Shown here one piece after another: positions 24,942 to 34,203 of a stretch of 64,000 bases of DNA (positions are counted from its first letter, which is position 1; each line of letters starts with the position of its first letter). The DNA is from Pseudomonas sp. H9. Lineage in GTDB: Bacteria > Pseudomonadota > Gammaproteobacteria > Pseudomonadales > Pseudomonadaceae. The notes under the pieces are model-generated. The model made no database searches, was not told the DNA's origin, and worked only from the letters and a program-made list of their open reading frames with translations. A program made the position numbers and the translations under genes. Location of the stretch: positions 1 to 64,000 of the forward strand of contig NZ_SMOK01000021.1 in assembly GCF_004353925.1 (NCBI RefSeq), given 5' to 3'.

Positions 24942-27900
24942 ATGAACCTGCCCGCCCTGAACCACCCGGAACTGGACGCCTTCCACCCTGCCGTGCGCAC
25001 TTGGTTCCAGCGCCGTTTCCCGAGCGTCACCGCCGCTCAGGCACAAGCTTGGCCGCTGATTCGTGCCGGGCAATCGTTGTTGGTAGCAGCACCCACCGGC
25101 TCTGGTAAAACCTTGACCGCCTTCCTGGCCATTCTGGACGAGCTGTTTGAACAGGGCCTGGCCGACGGGCAATTACCCGACCAGACTCAAGTGGTTTACG
25201 TCTCGCCCCTCAAAGCACTGTCCAACGACATTCAGATCAACCTGCAAGCACCGCTGGCAGGTATCAATCAAGCCCTGGTCGAACAGGGCCATGAACCACT
25301 GGCCATCCGCACGGCGGTGCGCAGCGGCGATACCCCGCAAAAGGAACGCAACGCCATGCGCCGTCAGGCGCCGCATATTCTGGTGACCACGCCTGAATCG
25401 CTGTATGTACTGCTCGGCTCCGACTCCGGACGCCAGGGCCTTGCCAATGTGCACACGGTGATCGTCGATGAGATCCACGCCCTGGCGGGCAACAAGCGCG
25501 GCAGCCATCTGGCGCTGAGCCTTGAGCGCCTGCAGGCCCTATGCGCGAGGCCGTTGCGACGGATCGGGCTGTCGGCCACGCAACGGCCGGTACAACGGGT
25601 GGCGGAGTTTCTGGTAGGCCACGGCCGGGCCTGTGCCATTGTCGATATCGGCCATGCCCGCACGCGTGACCTTGCCCTGGAAGTACCGCCAGTACCGCTC
25701 GGCGCGGTGATGGCAACCGATGTCTGGGATCTGGTGTATGACCGCCTCGCAGCCCTGGCCCGGGAACACCGCACGACCCTGGTGTTCGTCAACACACGAC
25801 GCCTGGCCGAACGCTTGACGCGTCATTTGAGCGAACGCCTGGGCACTCAGGCCGTAGCCGCCCATCACGGCAGCCTGGCCAAGGAGCACCGTCTGGACGC
25901 CGAGCAGCGCCTGAAGAATGGGGCGCTGCAGGTACTGGTGGCCACCGCTTCACTGGAACTTGGGATCGACATCGGTGAAGTCGACCTGGTTTGCCAGATC
26001 GGTTCACCCGGCTCCATTGCTGCCTTCCTGCAGCGGGTCGGGCGTGCCGGGCATCAGGTCGATGGTACGCCCAAAGGGCGGTTGTTTGCCCTGTCGCGCG
26101 ACGACCTGATTGAATGCGCAGCGTTGCTCGACTGTGTACGCCGTGGCGAACTGGACCTGCTACACATCCCCAATGCGCCGCTGGATGTACTGGCTCAGCA
26201 GATCGTTGCCGAAGTCAGCTGTCAGCCCTGGCAGGAACAAGCGCTGTTCGACTGTCTGCGCCAGGCCACCCCGTACACTGATCTGGACCCTGGGCATTAC
26301 CAGGCGTTGCTGCGCATGCTCGCCGAAGGATTCAACGGCCGCCAGGGTGTCCGCAGCGCCTACTTGCATCGCGATGCCGTCACCAGCAGCCTGCGCGGGC
26401 GCCGCGGCAGCCAACTGACCGCGTTGACCAGCGGCGGCACCATCCCCGATAACGCCGACTACACGGTGTTGCTTGAACCCCAAGGCCTGAACATTGGCAG
26501 CGTCAATGAAGACTTTGCCGTCGAAAGCATTGCCGGCGATATCTTCCAGCTCGGCAATACCTCGTACCGTATCTTGCGCGTGGAAAGCGGCAAGGTACGC
26601 GTCGAAGATGCCAAGGGGTTGCCGCCGAGCATTCCGTTCTGGCTGGGTGAAGCCCCCGGACGCAGTGATGAGTTGTCATTCGCGGTCGCCCGTTTGCAGG
26701 GCGAGATTGACCAGCGCCTGAAGGCGTCGTCAGACGTACTCGGCTGGTTACAGGAAACACTTGGCCTGGCCCCGGACAGTGCAGAACAGTTGCTCGATTA
26801 TCTGCGCCACACCCGCCAGGTACTGGGTGCCCTGCCCTCGCAAGACACCCTGATCATGGAGCGTTTCTTCGATGAGTCTGGCGGCACTCAACTGATCATC
26901 CACAGCCCGTTTGGCAGCCGGATTAATCGCGCCTGGGGTCTGGCCTTGCGCAAACGCTTCTGTCGCACCTTCAACTTCGAGCTGCAGGCGGCCGCCAGCG
27001 AAGACGCTATTGTGCTGTCGTTGTCCACCAGCCATAGCTTTGCCTTGGACGAGGTGTGGCGCTACCTGTCCAGCAACAGCGCTGAATCCGTGCTGGTGCA
27101 AGCCCTGTTGGATGCGCCGTTGTTTGCCGTGCGTTGGCGCTGGAACGCTGGTGTTGCTTTGGCGTTACCGCGCTTTGTCGGCGGGCGCAAAGTCGCGCCG
27201 CAGATCCAACGGATGAAAAGCGAGGACTTGATTGCGGCGGTGTTCCCTGACCAGATCGCCTGCCTGGAAAACATTGTCGGCGAACGCCAGATTCCGGATC
27301 ACCCCCTGATCGAGCAGACCCTCGACGACTGCCTGCACCAGGCCATGGATTGTGAAGGCTGGCTGAAGCTGCTGCGGCGAATCGAACGCGGTCAGATCAC
27401 CCTGATCAGCCGTGACCTGCCGGCACCGTCGCCCCTCGCCTCAGCGATCCTCAATGCCCGGCCCTACACCTTCCTCGACGATGCGCCACTGGAAGAACGC
27501 CGCACTCAAGCTGTGCAAAGCCGACGCTGGAGTGACGCGCAGAGCAGCGATGACCTCGGCGCCCTGGACCCCGAGGCCATTGACGCCGTGGCGCTGGAAG
27601 CCTGGCCAACCCCCACACGCGGCGACGAAATGCACGAGGCCTTGATGAGCCTGGCCTGCATCACTCAACAGGAAGCGGCGGCCAATCCCGGCTGGCAGCA
27701 ATGGCTGGAAGAGCTTCAGCAGGCAGGCCGGGCTTGTTGCATGCAGGTGGACGCGACTGACCTCCTATGGCTGGCCCGCGAACGCTTGATGCTGCTACGC
27801 GCGCTGTTCCCCCAAGGGCGAATGACCGCGGAGTGTGCAGCTCTGCCCGGTTTCGATCAGGCCATCGACAGCGAGGTGGCGCTGGTGGAGGTGGTGCGTG

Positions 27901-29219
27901 CTCGCCTGAGCGGATTCGGGCCGCTGACCCTGGCGCAGTTGGTCGAGCCCTTACATTTGCCTGCTCGGGCTGTCGAACAGGCGCTGCTGCAATTAGAGGC
28001 GGAAGGCTATGTCATGCGCGGCCACTTCCGCACAGGCGAGCAGCAGTTGCAATGGTGCGAGCGGCACTTGCTGGCTCGCATCCATCGCTACACCGTCAAA
28101 CGCCTGAGACGGGAGATCGAGCCGGTCAGCCTGCAGGACTTCATGCGTTACCTGTTCGACTGGCAACACCTCTCGCCAGCCACTCAGTTGCAAGGCCCGG
28201 CGGCGCTCAGTGAAGTGTTGGCGCAGTTCGAGGGCTACCCAGCTGCGGCGGCGGCCTGGGAGGCGGATTTGCTGCCAGCACGTCTGAAGGACTACAGCCC
28301 GCTGTGGCTGGATGAAAGCTGTCGTGCGGGTCGGCATGTCTGGGCTCGCCTGGCCCCCGGTGCCGCCAGCAACACCCTGCGCAGCACCCCGCTGGTGATA
28401 CTGCCACGCGCGCGTTTGAACCTGTGGCGCGCGCTCGGCCCTGCACTGGACAGTGACGACTTGAGCCAGCGGGCACAACGGGTGCATGCCGCACTGAATG
28501 AGCACGGTGCGCTGTTTTTCGACGAACTGGTCAGCGATGCCCACCTGCTGCCCAGTGAACTGGAAATCGCCTTGCAGGAACTGGTCGCCGCCGGTTTGGT
28601 CAGCGCCGACAGTTTCGCCGGCCTGCGGGCGCTGATCACTCCCGCCAGCAAACGTCAGCAGCGCAGCCATCGTCGCGGGCGTGGCCCGTTGTTCGGTGGC
28701 ATGCAGGACGCCGGCCGATGGGCCTTGCTACGCAAGCCATCAGCACCTGATTACCAAAATGACAGCCTGGAACACATCGCGCGCACCTTACTGCGCCGCT
28801 ACGGTGTGATCTGCTGGCGCTTGCTGGAACGTGAGGCCGACTGGCTGCCGAGCTGGCGCGAATTGCTACGTTGTTATCATCGCCTGGAAGCCCGCGGCGA
28901 AATCCGTGGAGGGCGCTTTATCAGCGGCTTGGCGGGTGAGCAATTTGCCTTGCCCGAAGCGATTGCGCTGATGCGTGAAGTGCGTCGGCGGCCATTGGAC
29001 GGCAACCTGATTGCCATCAGCGCCAGCGATCCGTTGAATCTGGTTGGCACCCTGCTGCCGGGCAATAAGGTACCAGCGCTGAGCGGCAATCGCCTTCTGT
29101 ATCGAGATGGCCTGCCCTGCGCCACGCTGATCGCCGGTACCCCTGATTTCCTCATCAAGGTGGAAGACGCGCAGCACAACACACTGCGTGATCGCTTGAT
29201 CCGTGAAACAGGGCGTTAG
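24942..29219 (+). CDS. lhr: Large helicase-related protein Lhr (long form)
   Basis: The 1425-residue superfamily 2 3'-5' helicase is involved in DNA repair. Walker A APTGSGKTLTA is near residue 50, the DEIH box VIVDEIHALAGNKRG near 175, motif III LSATQRP near 210, the second RecA domain with HHGSLAKEHR near 305, and the QRVGRAGHQ motif near 365. A winged-helix and Lhr-specific region follows. The C-terminal extension of about 550 residues marks the long E. coli-type Lhr rather than Lhr-Core. It stands alone, with no operon partner. The ATG has only a weak upstream AACAGG. Confidence 0.94.
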   Translation: MNLPALNHPELDAFHPAVRTWFQRRFPSVTAAQAQAWPLIRAGQSLLVAAPTGSGKTLTAFLAILDELFEQGLADGQLPDQTQVVYVSPLKALSNDIQINLQAPLAGINQALVEQGHEPLAIRTAVRSGDTPQKERNAMRRQAPHILVTTPESLYVLLGSDSGRQGLANVHTVIVDEIHALAGNKRGSHLALSLERLQALCARPLRRIGLSATQRPVQRVAEFLVGHGRACAIVDIGHARTRDLALEVPPVPLGAVMATDVWDLVYDRLAALAREHRTTLVFVNTRRLAERLTRHLSERLGTQAVAAHHGSLAKEHRLDAEQRLKNGALQVLVATASLELGIDIGEVDLVCQIGSPGSIAAFLQRVGRAGHQVDGTPKGRLFALSRDDLIECAALLDCVRRGELDLLHIPNAPLDVLAQQIVAEVSCQPWQEQALFDCLRQATPYTDLDPGHYQALLRMLAEGFNGRQGVRSAYLHRDAVTSSLRGRRGSQLTALTSGGTIPDNADYTVLLEPQGLNIGSVNEDFAVESIAGDIFQLGNTSYRILRVESGKVRVEDAKGLPPSIPFWLGEAPGRSDELSFAVARLQGEIDQRLKASSDVLGWLQETLGLAPDSAEQLLDYLRHTRQVLGALPSQDTLIMERFFDESGGTQLIIHSPFGSRINRAWGLALRKRFCRTFNFELQAAASEDAIVLSLSTSHSFALDEVWRYLSSNSAESVLVQALLDAPLFAVRWRWNAGVALALPRFVGGRKVAPQIQRMKSEDLIAAVFPDQIACLENIVGERQIPDHPLIEQTLDDCLHQAMDCEGWLKLLRRIERGQITLISRDLPAPSPLASAILNARPYTFLDDAPLEERRTQAVQSRRWSDAQSSDDLGALDPEAIDAVALEAWPTPTRGDEMHEALMSLACITQQEAAANPGWQQWLEELQQAGRACCMQVDATDLLWLARERLMLLRALFPQGRMTAECAALPGFDQAIDSEVALVEVVRARLSGFGPLTLAQLVEPLHLPARAVEQALLQLEAEGYVMRGHFRTGEQQLQWCERHLLARIHRYTVKRLRREIEPVSLQDFMRYLFDWQHLSPATQLQGPAALSEVLAQFEGYPAAAAAWEADLLPARLKDYSPLWLDESCRAGRHVWARLAPGAASNTLRSTPLVILPRARLNLWRALGPALDSDDLSQRAQRVHAALNEHGALFFDELVSDAHLLPSELEIALQELVAAGLVSADSFAGLRALITPASKRQQRSHRRGRGPLFGGMQDAGRWALLRKPSAPDYQNDSLEHIARTLLRRYGVICWRLLEREADWLPSWRELLRCYHRLEARGEIRGGRFISGLAGEQFALPEAIALMREVRRRPLDGNLIAISASDPLNLVGTLLPGNKVPALSGNRLLYRDGLPCATLIAGTPDFLIKVEDAQHNTLRDRLIRETGR

Positions 29220-29264
29220 CACTGACGACCACCGCGCGAATGATTTTCACTCCGAAAAAACGGC

Positions 29265-29282
29265 GTAAACCTTCATGTTTAC
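29265..29282. promoter_or_regulatory. Palindrome upstream of the glutamate-synthase-like gene
   Basis: GTAAAC-CTTCAT-GTTTAC is a perfect 6-bp inverted repeat with a 6-bp spacer, 85 bp before the ATG of the next gene and 46 bp after the lhr stop. It has the shape of a dimeric repressor site; the regulator is unknown. Confidence 0.4.
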
Positions 29283-29366
29283 AAGCTGGCGCTGGCGCCG
29301 CCAACCGGGCTATGGTCGAAGATTGTCCAGGCCCTGAGCCTGACCGTGCCATCGCAAGGAACCCGT

Positions 29367-30986
29367 ATGAGCCTGTCACTTCTCAGCCGCTATGCCTTCT
29401 TCGCCGCCTGTGTATTGTTCACCTTGGCGAGCCTGCCTTTCCTGCACCATGAATGGCTGTGGCCGTTCACCCTGACCACTGCCGTGCTAAGCCTGATCGG
29501 GCTATTCGATCTGCTGCAAAGCCGCCATGCGGTGCGGCGCAACTACCCGATCCTGGGCAACATCCGTTACCTGGTAGAAGGAATCCGCCCGGAAATCCGC
29601 CAGTACCTGCTCGAAGCCGACAGCGATGCCCTGCCGTTCTCCCGCGCCCAGCGCTCGCTGGTGTACGCCCGGGCCAAGAACGAAGCCTCCGATAAACCCT
29701 TCGGCACCCTGATCGATGTCTATCAGTCTGGTTTCGAATTTATCGGCCACTCGATGCGGCCTGCGCCATTGAGCGATCCGTCGAGCTTTCGGGTGATCGT
29801 TGGCGGCCCGCAATGCACCCAGCCTTATTCGGCCTCGGTCTTCAACATATCGGCCATGAGCTTTGGCTCACTCAGCGCCAATGCCATCCGCGCCCTGAAC
29901 CAAGGCGCCAAGCTGGGCAATTTCGCCCACGACACCGGTGAAGGCAGCATCAGCCCCTATCACCGCGAACATGGCGGCGACCTGACCTGGGAACTGGGCA
30001 GCGGCTACTTCGGCTGCCGTACCGCCGACGGGCGCTTCGACCCTGAGCGTTTCGCCGAACAGGCACGCAGCCCGCAGGTGCGCATGATCGAAATCAAGAT
30101 GAGCCAGGGCGCCAAGCCTGGCCATGGCGGCATCCTGCCCAAGCACAAAGTCACCCGTGAAATCGCCGAGACCCGTGGTGTGATGATGGGTGAAGACTGC
30201 ATCTCGCCTTCACGTCACAGCGCCTTTTCCACGCCGATTGAAATGATGCAGTTCATTGCCCAACTGCGTGAACTGTCAGGCGGCAAACCGGTGGGCTTCA
30301 AGTTCTGCCTGGGCCACCCTTGGGAATTCATGGGCATTGCCAAGGCGATGTTGGAAACCGGCATCTTGCCGGACTTTATCGTCATTGATGGCAAAGAAGG
30401 CGGCACTGGCGCCGCGCCTGTGGAGTTCACCGACCATATCGGTGTGCCGCTGCGCGAAGGCTTGTTGTTCGTGCACAACACCCTGGTCGGCCTGAACCTG
30501 CGCGATAAGATCAAACTCGGCGCCAGCGGCAAGATCGTCAGTGCCTTCGACATCGCCAGTGTGTTGGCCATCGGCGCCGACTGGGCCAACTCGGCACGCG
30601 GCTTCATGTTCGCCATCGGCTGCATCCAGTCTCAGAGTTGTCACACCAACAAATGCCCCACCGGCGTCGCCACCCAGGACGCCCTGCGCCAACGTGCGCT
30701 GGTAGTACCCGACAAAGCGCAGCGGGTGTTCAACTTCCATCACAGCACCCTCAAGGCGCTAGCGGAAATGCTGGCCGCGGCTGGCCTCGACCATCCTTCG
30801 CAACTGGAAGCCAAGCACTTGGTACGCCGGGTATCGGCCACCGAAATCAAACTGTTCTCGCAAATGCATGTGTTCCTCAAACCGGGTGAACTGCTCAGCG
30901 GTGACATCAGCGGTGAGTTCTACTCACGTATGTGGCAACTAGCGCGGGCCGACAGCTTCGAGCCGAACAGTGAGGTGGCGGCCTGA
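29367..30986 (+). CDS. Membrane-anchored glutamate-synthase-like FMN protein
   Basis: The 539-residue protein has two N-terminal hydrophobic helices (residues 8-50), then a glutamate-synthase FMN/Fe-S domain. The 3Fe-4S cysteine motif C-x5-C-x4-C (CIQSQSCHTNKC) is present near 425, with the FMN-binding DGKEGGTGAAP near 345. The glutaminase domain and the GltD partner are absent, so this is not a normal GOGAT. Family members of this type occur in many bacteria with unknown reaction. I chose the ATG at 29367, with AAGGA upstream. Confidence 0.85.
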   Translation: MSLSLLSRYAFFAACVLFTLASLPFLHHEWLWPFTLTTAVLSLIGLFDLLQSRHAVRRNYPILGNIRYLVEGIRPEIRQYLLEADSDALPFSRAQRSLVYARAKNEASDKPFGTLIDVYQSGFEFIGHSMRPAPLSDPSSFRVIVGGPQCTQPYSASVFNISAMSFGSLSANAIRALNQGAKLGNFAHDTGEGSISPYHREHGGDLTWELGSGYFGCRTADGRFDPERFAEQARSPQVRMIEIKMSQGAKPGHGGILPKHKVTREIAETRGVMMGEDCISPSRHSAFSTPIEMMQFIAQLRELSGGKPVGFKFCLGHPWEFMGIAKAMLETGILPDFIVIDGKEGGTGAAPVEFTDHIGVPLREGLLFVHNTLVGLNLRDKIKLGASGKIVSAFDIASVLAIGADWANSARGFMFAIGCIQSQSCHTNKCPTGVATQDALRQRALVVPDKAQRVFNFHHSTLKALAEMLAAAGLDHPSQLEAKHLVRRVSATEIKLFSQMHVFLKPGELLSGDISGEFYSRMWQLARADSFEPNSEVAA

Positions 30987-31162
30987 GTTGACCGCGCAGG
31001 CGATAGGCAAGGTGAGGTAGAGACATTCGGAAATACCCTCACTTTGCATTCGCCGACAAACTTTGTAACCCTCCCGCCGCCGATCGGCTTGAGCCATCGG
31101 CACGGAACCCCTGCCTGCGGGCGCCTATCCTCTATTGAAACACCCTCGCCAAGGCTCTGATC

Positions 31163-32287
31163 ATGAACAACGGTCGCGACCATCGCATCGACTTCTTTCG
31201 CGGACTGGCGCTGATCTTCATCTTCTGGGATCACATACCTGGCAACCCACTGGCTAACCTGACCGTGCGCAACTTCGGCTTCAGCGACGCGGCGGAAATT
31301 TTCGTGTTCCTGGCCGGTTACGCAGCCGTGCTGGCCTACGGCAAGATTGCCCTGCGCGATGGCTGGCTGGTGGCCTGCGTGCGTATTCTGCGCCGGGCCT
31401 GGGTGTTGTACGTGGTGCACATCTTCCTGCTGGTGCTGTTGATGGGCATCGTTTTTGTCGCCAACAACCATGTCCAGACCCGCGACATGATTCAGGAAAT
31501 GGGCCTCTATTACTTCCTGAGCAACCCACAGCAGGCGCTGGTGGATGAGCTGCTGCTGCGCTTCAAACCGAACTTGATGGACCCCTTGCCGCTGTACATC
31601 CTGCTGCTGCTCGGCTTACCGCTGGTACTGCCAGCGATGCTGCGCAAAGTCGAGCTGGTGGTAGGGTTGTCTGCAGCGCTGTACTTGCTGGCGCCCATGT
31701 TCCAATGGAACCTGGCGGCCCAGGAAGGTGGCGTGTGGTTCTTCAATCCACTGGCCTGGCAGTTGCTGTTCATTCTTGGCGGCGCTGCGGCCATTCATAG
31801 CCAACGCCCGCAACCTGTCGACGTGCGCCCGGCCTGGAAGCAGCCACTGTTTATCGCTGCTGCAAGTTACTTACTGGTGTGCGCAGCCATCGCATTGTCC
31901 TGGCGCTGGCCTGCCATTCACGATGCATTCATGCCCCGGCAACTGGCCGAGTGGCTGTATCCAATCAGCAAGACCAACCTGTCACCTGCACGCCTGCTGC
32001 ACTTCCTTGCCCTGGCCTACTGCACGGCAAAATTACTGCCGCAAGGCGCCTGGCTGCAGGGCTGGCTGGCACAACAGAGTTGCCGGATGGGCCGCTATTC
32101 GCTGGAAGTGTTCTGTTTTGGCGTACTGCTCGCGCCGCTGGCCGACATGGGTAACGCGCTGGCAGACGAACATTGGTCGATGCAGTTGATCACTGCACTG
32201 GCGGGGGTGGGGTTGATGGTGTTGCTGGCGGCCTGGTTGGACCTGAACAAACGCTTGAACAAACCGGTGCAGGTGCCGACGGTATGA
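31163..32287 (+). CDS. OpgC-like membrane acyltransferase
   Basis: The 374-residue protein has about ten hydrophobic helices and begins RIDFFRGLALIFIFWDHIPG, the signature of the OpgC family. OpgC adds succinyl groups to periplasmic glucans in other bacteria. The opgGH genes are not adjacent, so the target glucan is inferred from family only. The ATG has only a weak Shine-Dalgarno. A REP pair follows, 4 bp after the stop. Confidence 0.8.
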   Translation: MNNGRDHRIDFFRGLALIFIFWDHIPGNPLANLTVRNFGFSDAAEIFVFLAGYAAVLAYGKIALRDGWLVACVRILRRAWVLYVVHIFLLVLLMGIVFVANNHVQTRDMIQEMGLYYFLSNPQQALVDELLLRFKPNLMDPLPLYILLLLGLPLVLPAMLRKVELVVGLSAALYLLAPMFQWNLAAQEGGVWFFNPLAWQLLFILGGAAAIHSQRPQPVDVRPAWKQPLFIAAASYLLVCAAIALSWRWPAIHDAFMPRQLAEWLYPISKTNLSPARLLHFLALAYCTAKLLPQGAWLQGWLAQQSCRMGRYSLEVFCFGVLLAPLADMGNALADEHWSMQLITALAGVGLMVLLAAWLDLNKRLNKPVQVPTV

Positions 32288-32290
32288 TCG

Positions 32291-32345
32291 ATCGCGGGGC
32301 AAGCCCGCTCCCACTGGTTTTGTGGGAGCGGGCTTGCCCCGCGAT
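32291..32345. repeat. REP pair between convergent opgC-like and permease genes
   Basis: The inverted REP copies have a short TGGTTT spacer and fill the whole 60-bp gap between the two stop codons, so they may act as a two-way transcript end. Confidence 0.95.
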
Positions 32346-32350
32346 GGCTT

Positions 32351-33766
32351 TTAGGTACGCGCCAGCTGCACGTTGTCAGCTTTCGGCGCCAGTTTGAACA
32401 CGTGGTACAGCACCGTCAGCATGACCAGGAACGCCGGGCCAATGTACAGCGCGACGCGAGTCTCCTCGAAGTAAGCCATCAGGCCCACCACCAGGATCAG
32501 AAACGCCAACGCCAGGTAGGAACTCAGCGGCCACAGCCACATACGGTATTTCAGTGCAGCCCGTTCAGCAGCGCTCAGGCCGGCACGGAACTTCAGTTGC
32601 GCCAGCAAGATCATCACCCAGGTCCAGATCGCCCCGAAGGTGGCAATCGCGGTCACCCAGACGAACACTTTCTCCGGCACCAAATAGTTGGCCAGCACGC
32701 CCAGCAGCAAAGCGGCGATGGACAGCAGCAAGGCATTACGCGGTACGCCGTTGCTTGAAGTGCGAGCGAAAGTGGCCGGGGCCTGACCATTCTGCGCCAG
32801 GCTGTAGAGCATGCGCCCGGTGCTGAAAATACCGCCGTTGCACGACGACAACGCAGCGGTGATTACCACGAAGTTGATGATCCCGGCGGCCGTCTTGATG
32901 CCCAGACGCTCAAAGGTCATCACGAACGGGCTGCCTTGGCTGCCAATCTCGTTCCACGGGTAGATCGACAGGATCACGAACAACGCACCGACATAGAACA
33001 GCAGAATGCGCCAGAACACCGAGCCGATGGCCTGAGGAATGGTTTTCTGCGGGTTGCGCGCTTCACCGGCGGTAAGGCCGATCATTTCTACGCCCAGGTA
33101 AGCGAACATCACCATCTGCAGCGACATCAGTACGCCGGTCACGCCGTTGGGCATGAAACCGCCGTTGCTCCACAGGTTGGAGATACCCATTGCCACGCCA
33201 TCGTTACCAAAACCGAAGGCAATGATGCCGATGCCACCCAGAACCATGGCAATGATGGTGACGATCTTGATCAGGGCGAACCAGAACTCGAACTCACCAA
33301 AGGCCTTGACCGCGATCAGGTTGATCGCGCCCATGCTGCCCAAAGCCGCCAGGGCCCAGATCCAGCGCGGCACATCAGGGAACCAGATGCCCATGTAGAT
33401 GGCCACGGCAGTGATCTCTGCAACGCAGGTCACCAGCCACAGGAACCAGTAGTTCCAACCGGTCAGAAAGCCCGCCAGCGGGCCGAGGTAGTCTTGTGCG
33501 TAACGGCTGAAGGAGCCTGCGACCGGATTGTGTACGGCCATTTCACCCAGGGCGCGCATGATCACCAGGATCGCCAGGCCACCGATGATGTAAGACAGCA
33601 TGATTGCCGGGCCGGCCATTTCGATGGCTTTGGCCGAGCCCAGGAACAGGCCGACGCCGATACAGGCGCCCAGCGCCATCAGGCGAATATGTCGCTCGCC
33701 GAGTTCTCGCTTGAGTGGGCCGCCTTGAGCGGTCTCACCGTGAGAAGGATGGTTGCCGACTGGCAT
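32351..33766 (-). CDS. Amino acid permease, APC superfamily (ProY-like)
   Basis: The 471-residue inner-membrane permease has about 12 helices. The N-terminal signature ERHIRLMALGACIGVGLFLG (about 24-43) and GEMAVHNPVAGSFSRYAQDY near 75 define the AAT branch that includes ProY, AroP and GabP. The sequence looks nearest to ProY, but the substrate is not certain. SD GAGG lies ten bases before the ATG. It is divergent from the PBP-like gene across 437 bp. Confidence 0.87.
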   Translation of the reverse strand: MPVGNHPSHGETAQGGPLKRELGERHIRLMALGACIGVGLFLGSAKAIEMAGPAIMLSYIIGGLAILVIMRALGEMAVHNPVAGSFSRYAQDYLGPLAGFLTGWNYWFLWLVTCVAEITAVAIYMGIWFPDVPRWIWALAALGSMGAINLIAVKAFGEFEFWFALIKIVTIIAMVLGGIGIIAFGFGNDGVAMGISNLWSNGGFMPNGVTGVLMSLQMVMFAYLGVEMIGLTAGEARNPQKTIPQAIGSVFWRILLFYVGALFVILSIYPWNEIGSQGSPFVMTFERLGIKTAAGIINFVVITAALSSCNGGIFSTGRMLYSLAQNGQAPATFARTSSNGVPRNALLLSIAALLLGVLANYLVPEKVFVWVTAIATFGAIWTWVMILLAQLKFRAGLSAAERAALKYRMWLWPLSSYLALAFLILVVGLMAYFEETRVALYIGPAFLVMLTVLYHVFKLAPKADNVQLART

Positions 33767-34203
33767 AGAAATACAACCTCATTTTGTTATTGGATATAAA
33801 CCGATCGTGCAGGCCTGGCACCGCCGATAGGCGAATGCGCTGCCTTGCCGGGTACCACCTTGTGGGCAGACCCGCCTGCCCGCGCTGAGGGCGCAGGCAG
33901 TGCGAAAGGGGCGAGCAGTATAGAAAGGCCCCTGTAGGGCATTTCACTATAAAGAGCAGGATGTTTAGAGAGAACTCTGGAAGTAAGCCGAAATTACGAC
34001 GAGCAATTCCTGTTTTTTCTCCAGGGTGGCCAACAGGGCGGCTAACATAGCACCAAAACAGGGCTTTACAACCTTCCACCAAAGGAGCACATCGCGCGCA
34101 TTTCTAGGAATAGCCTTACAGGGCTTACAAATTTTTCACCAAATGCGCTCACCGTCTAAGCTTCAGGCAAGCAAGACGAAAATACGTAGCCGGGCAAAAC
34201 ACT
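33767..34203. other. Long intergenic region with three direct repeats
   Basis: These 437 bases separate the permease gene and the PBP-like gene, which are divergent. The part near the permease has a GGGCAG/CTGCCC hairpin (33864-33881). The part near the PBP-like gene carries three imperfect 25-26 bp direct repeats (34033-34143, listed separately). No gene is visible in any frame. Confidence 0.6.
34033..34143 (+). repeat. Three direct repeats ACAGGGC...CACCAAA
   Basis: Copies at 34033-34057, 34058-34083 and 34118-34143 each begin ACAGGGC and end CACCAAA (the second reads CCACCAAA, the third TCACCAAA). A TAACA or TTACAA element lies between. The first two are adjacent; copies two and three start exactly 60 bp apart. 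They end 60 bp before the PBP-like start codon. Confidence 0.7.
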
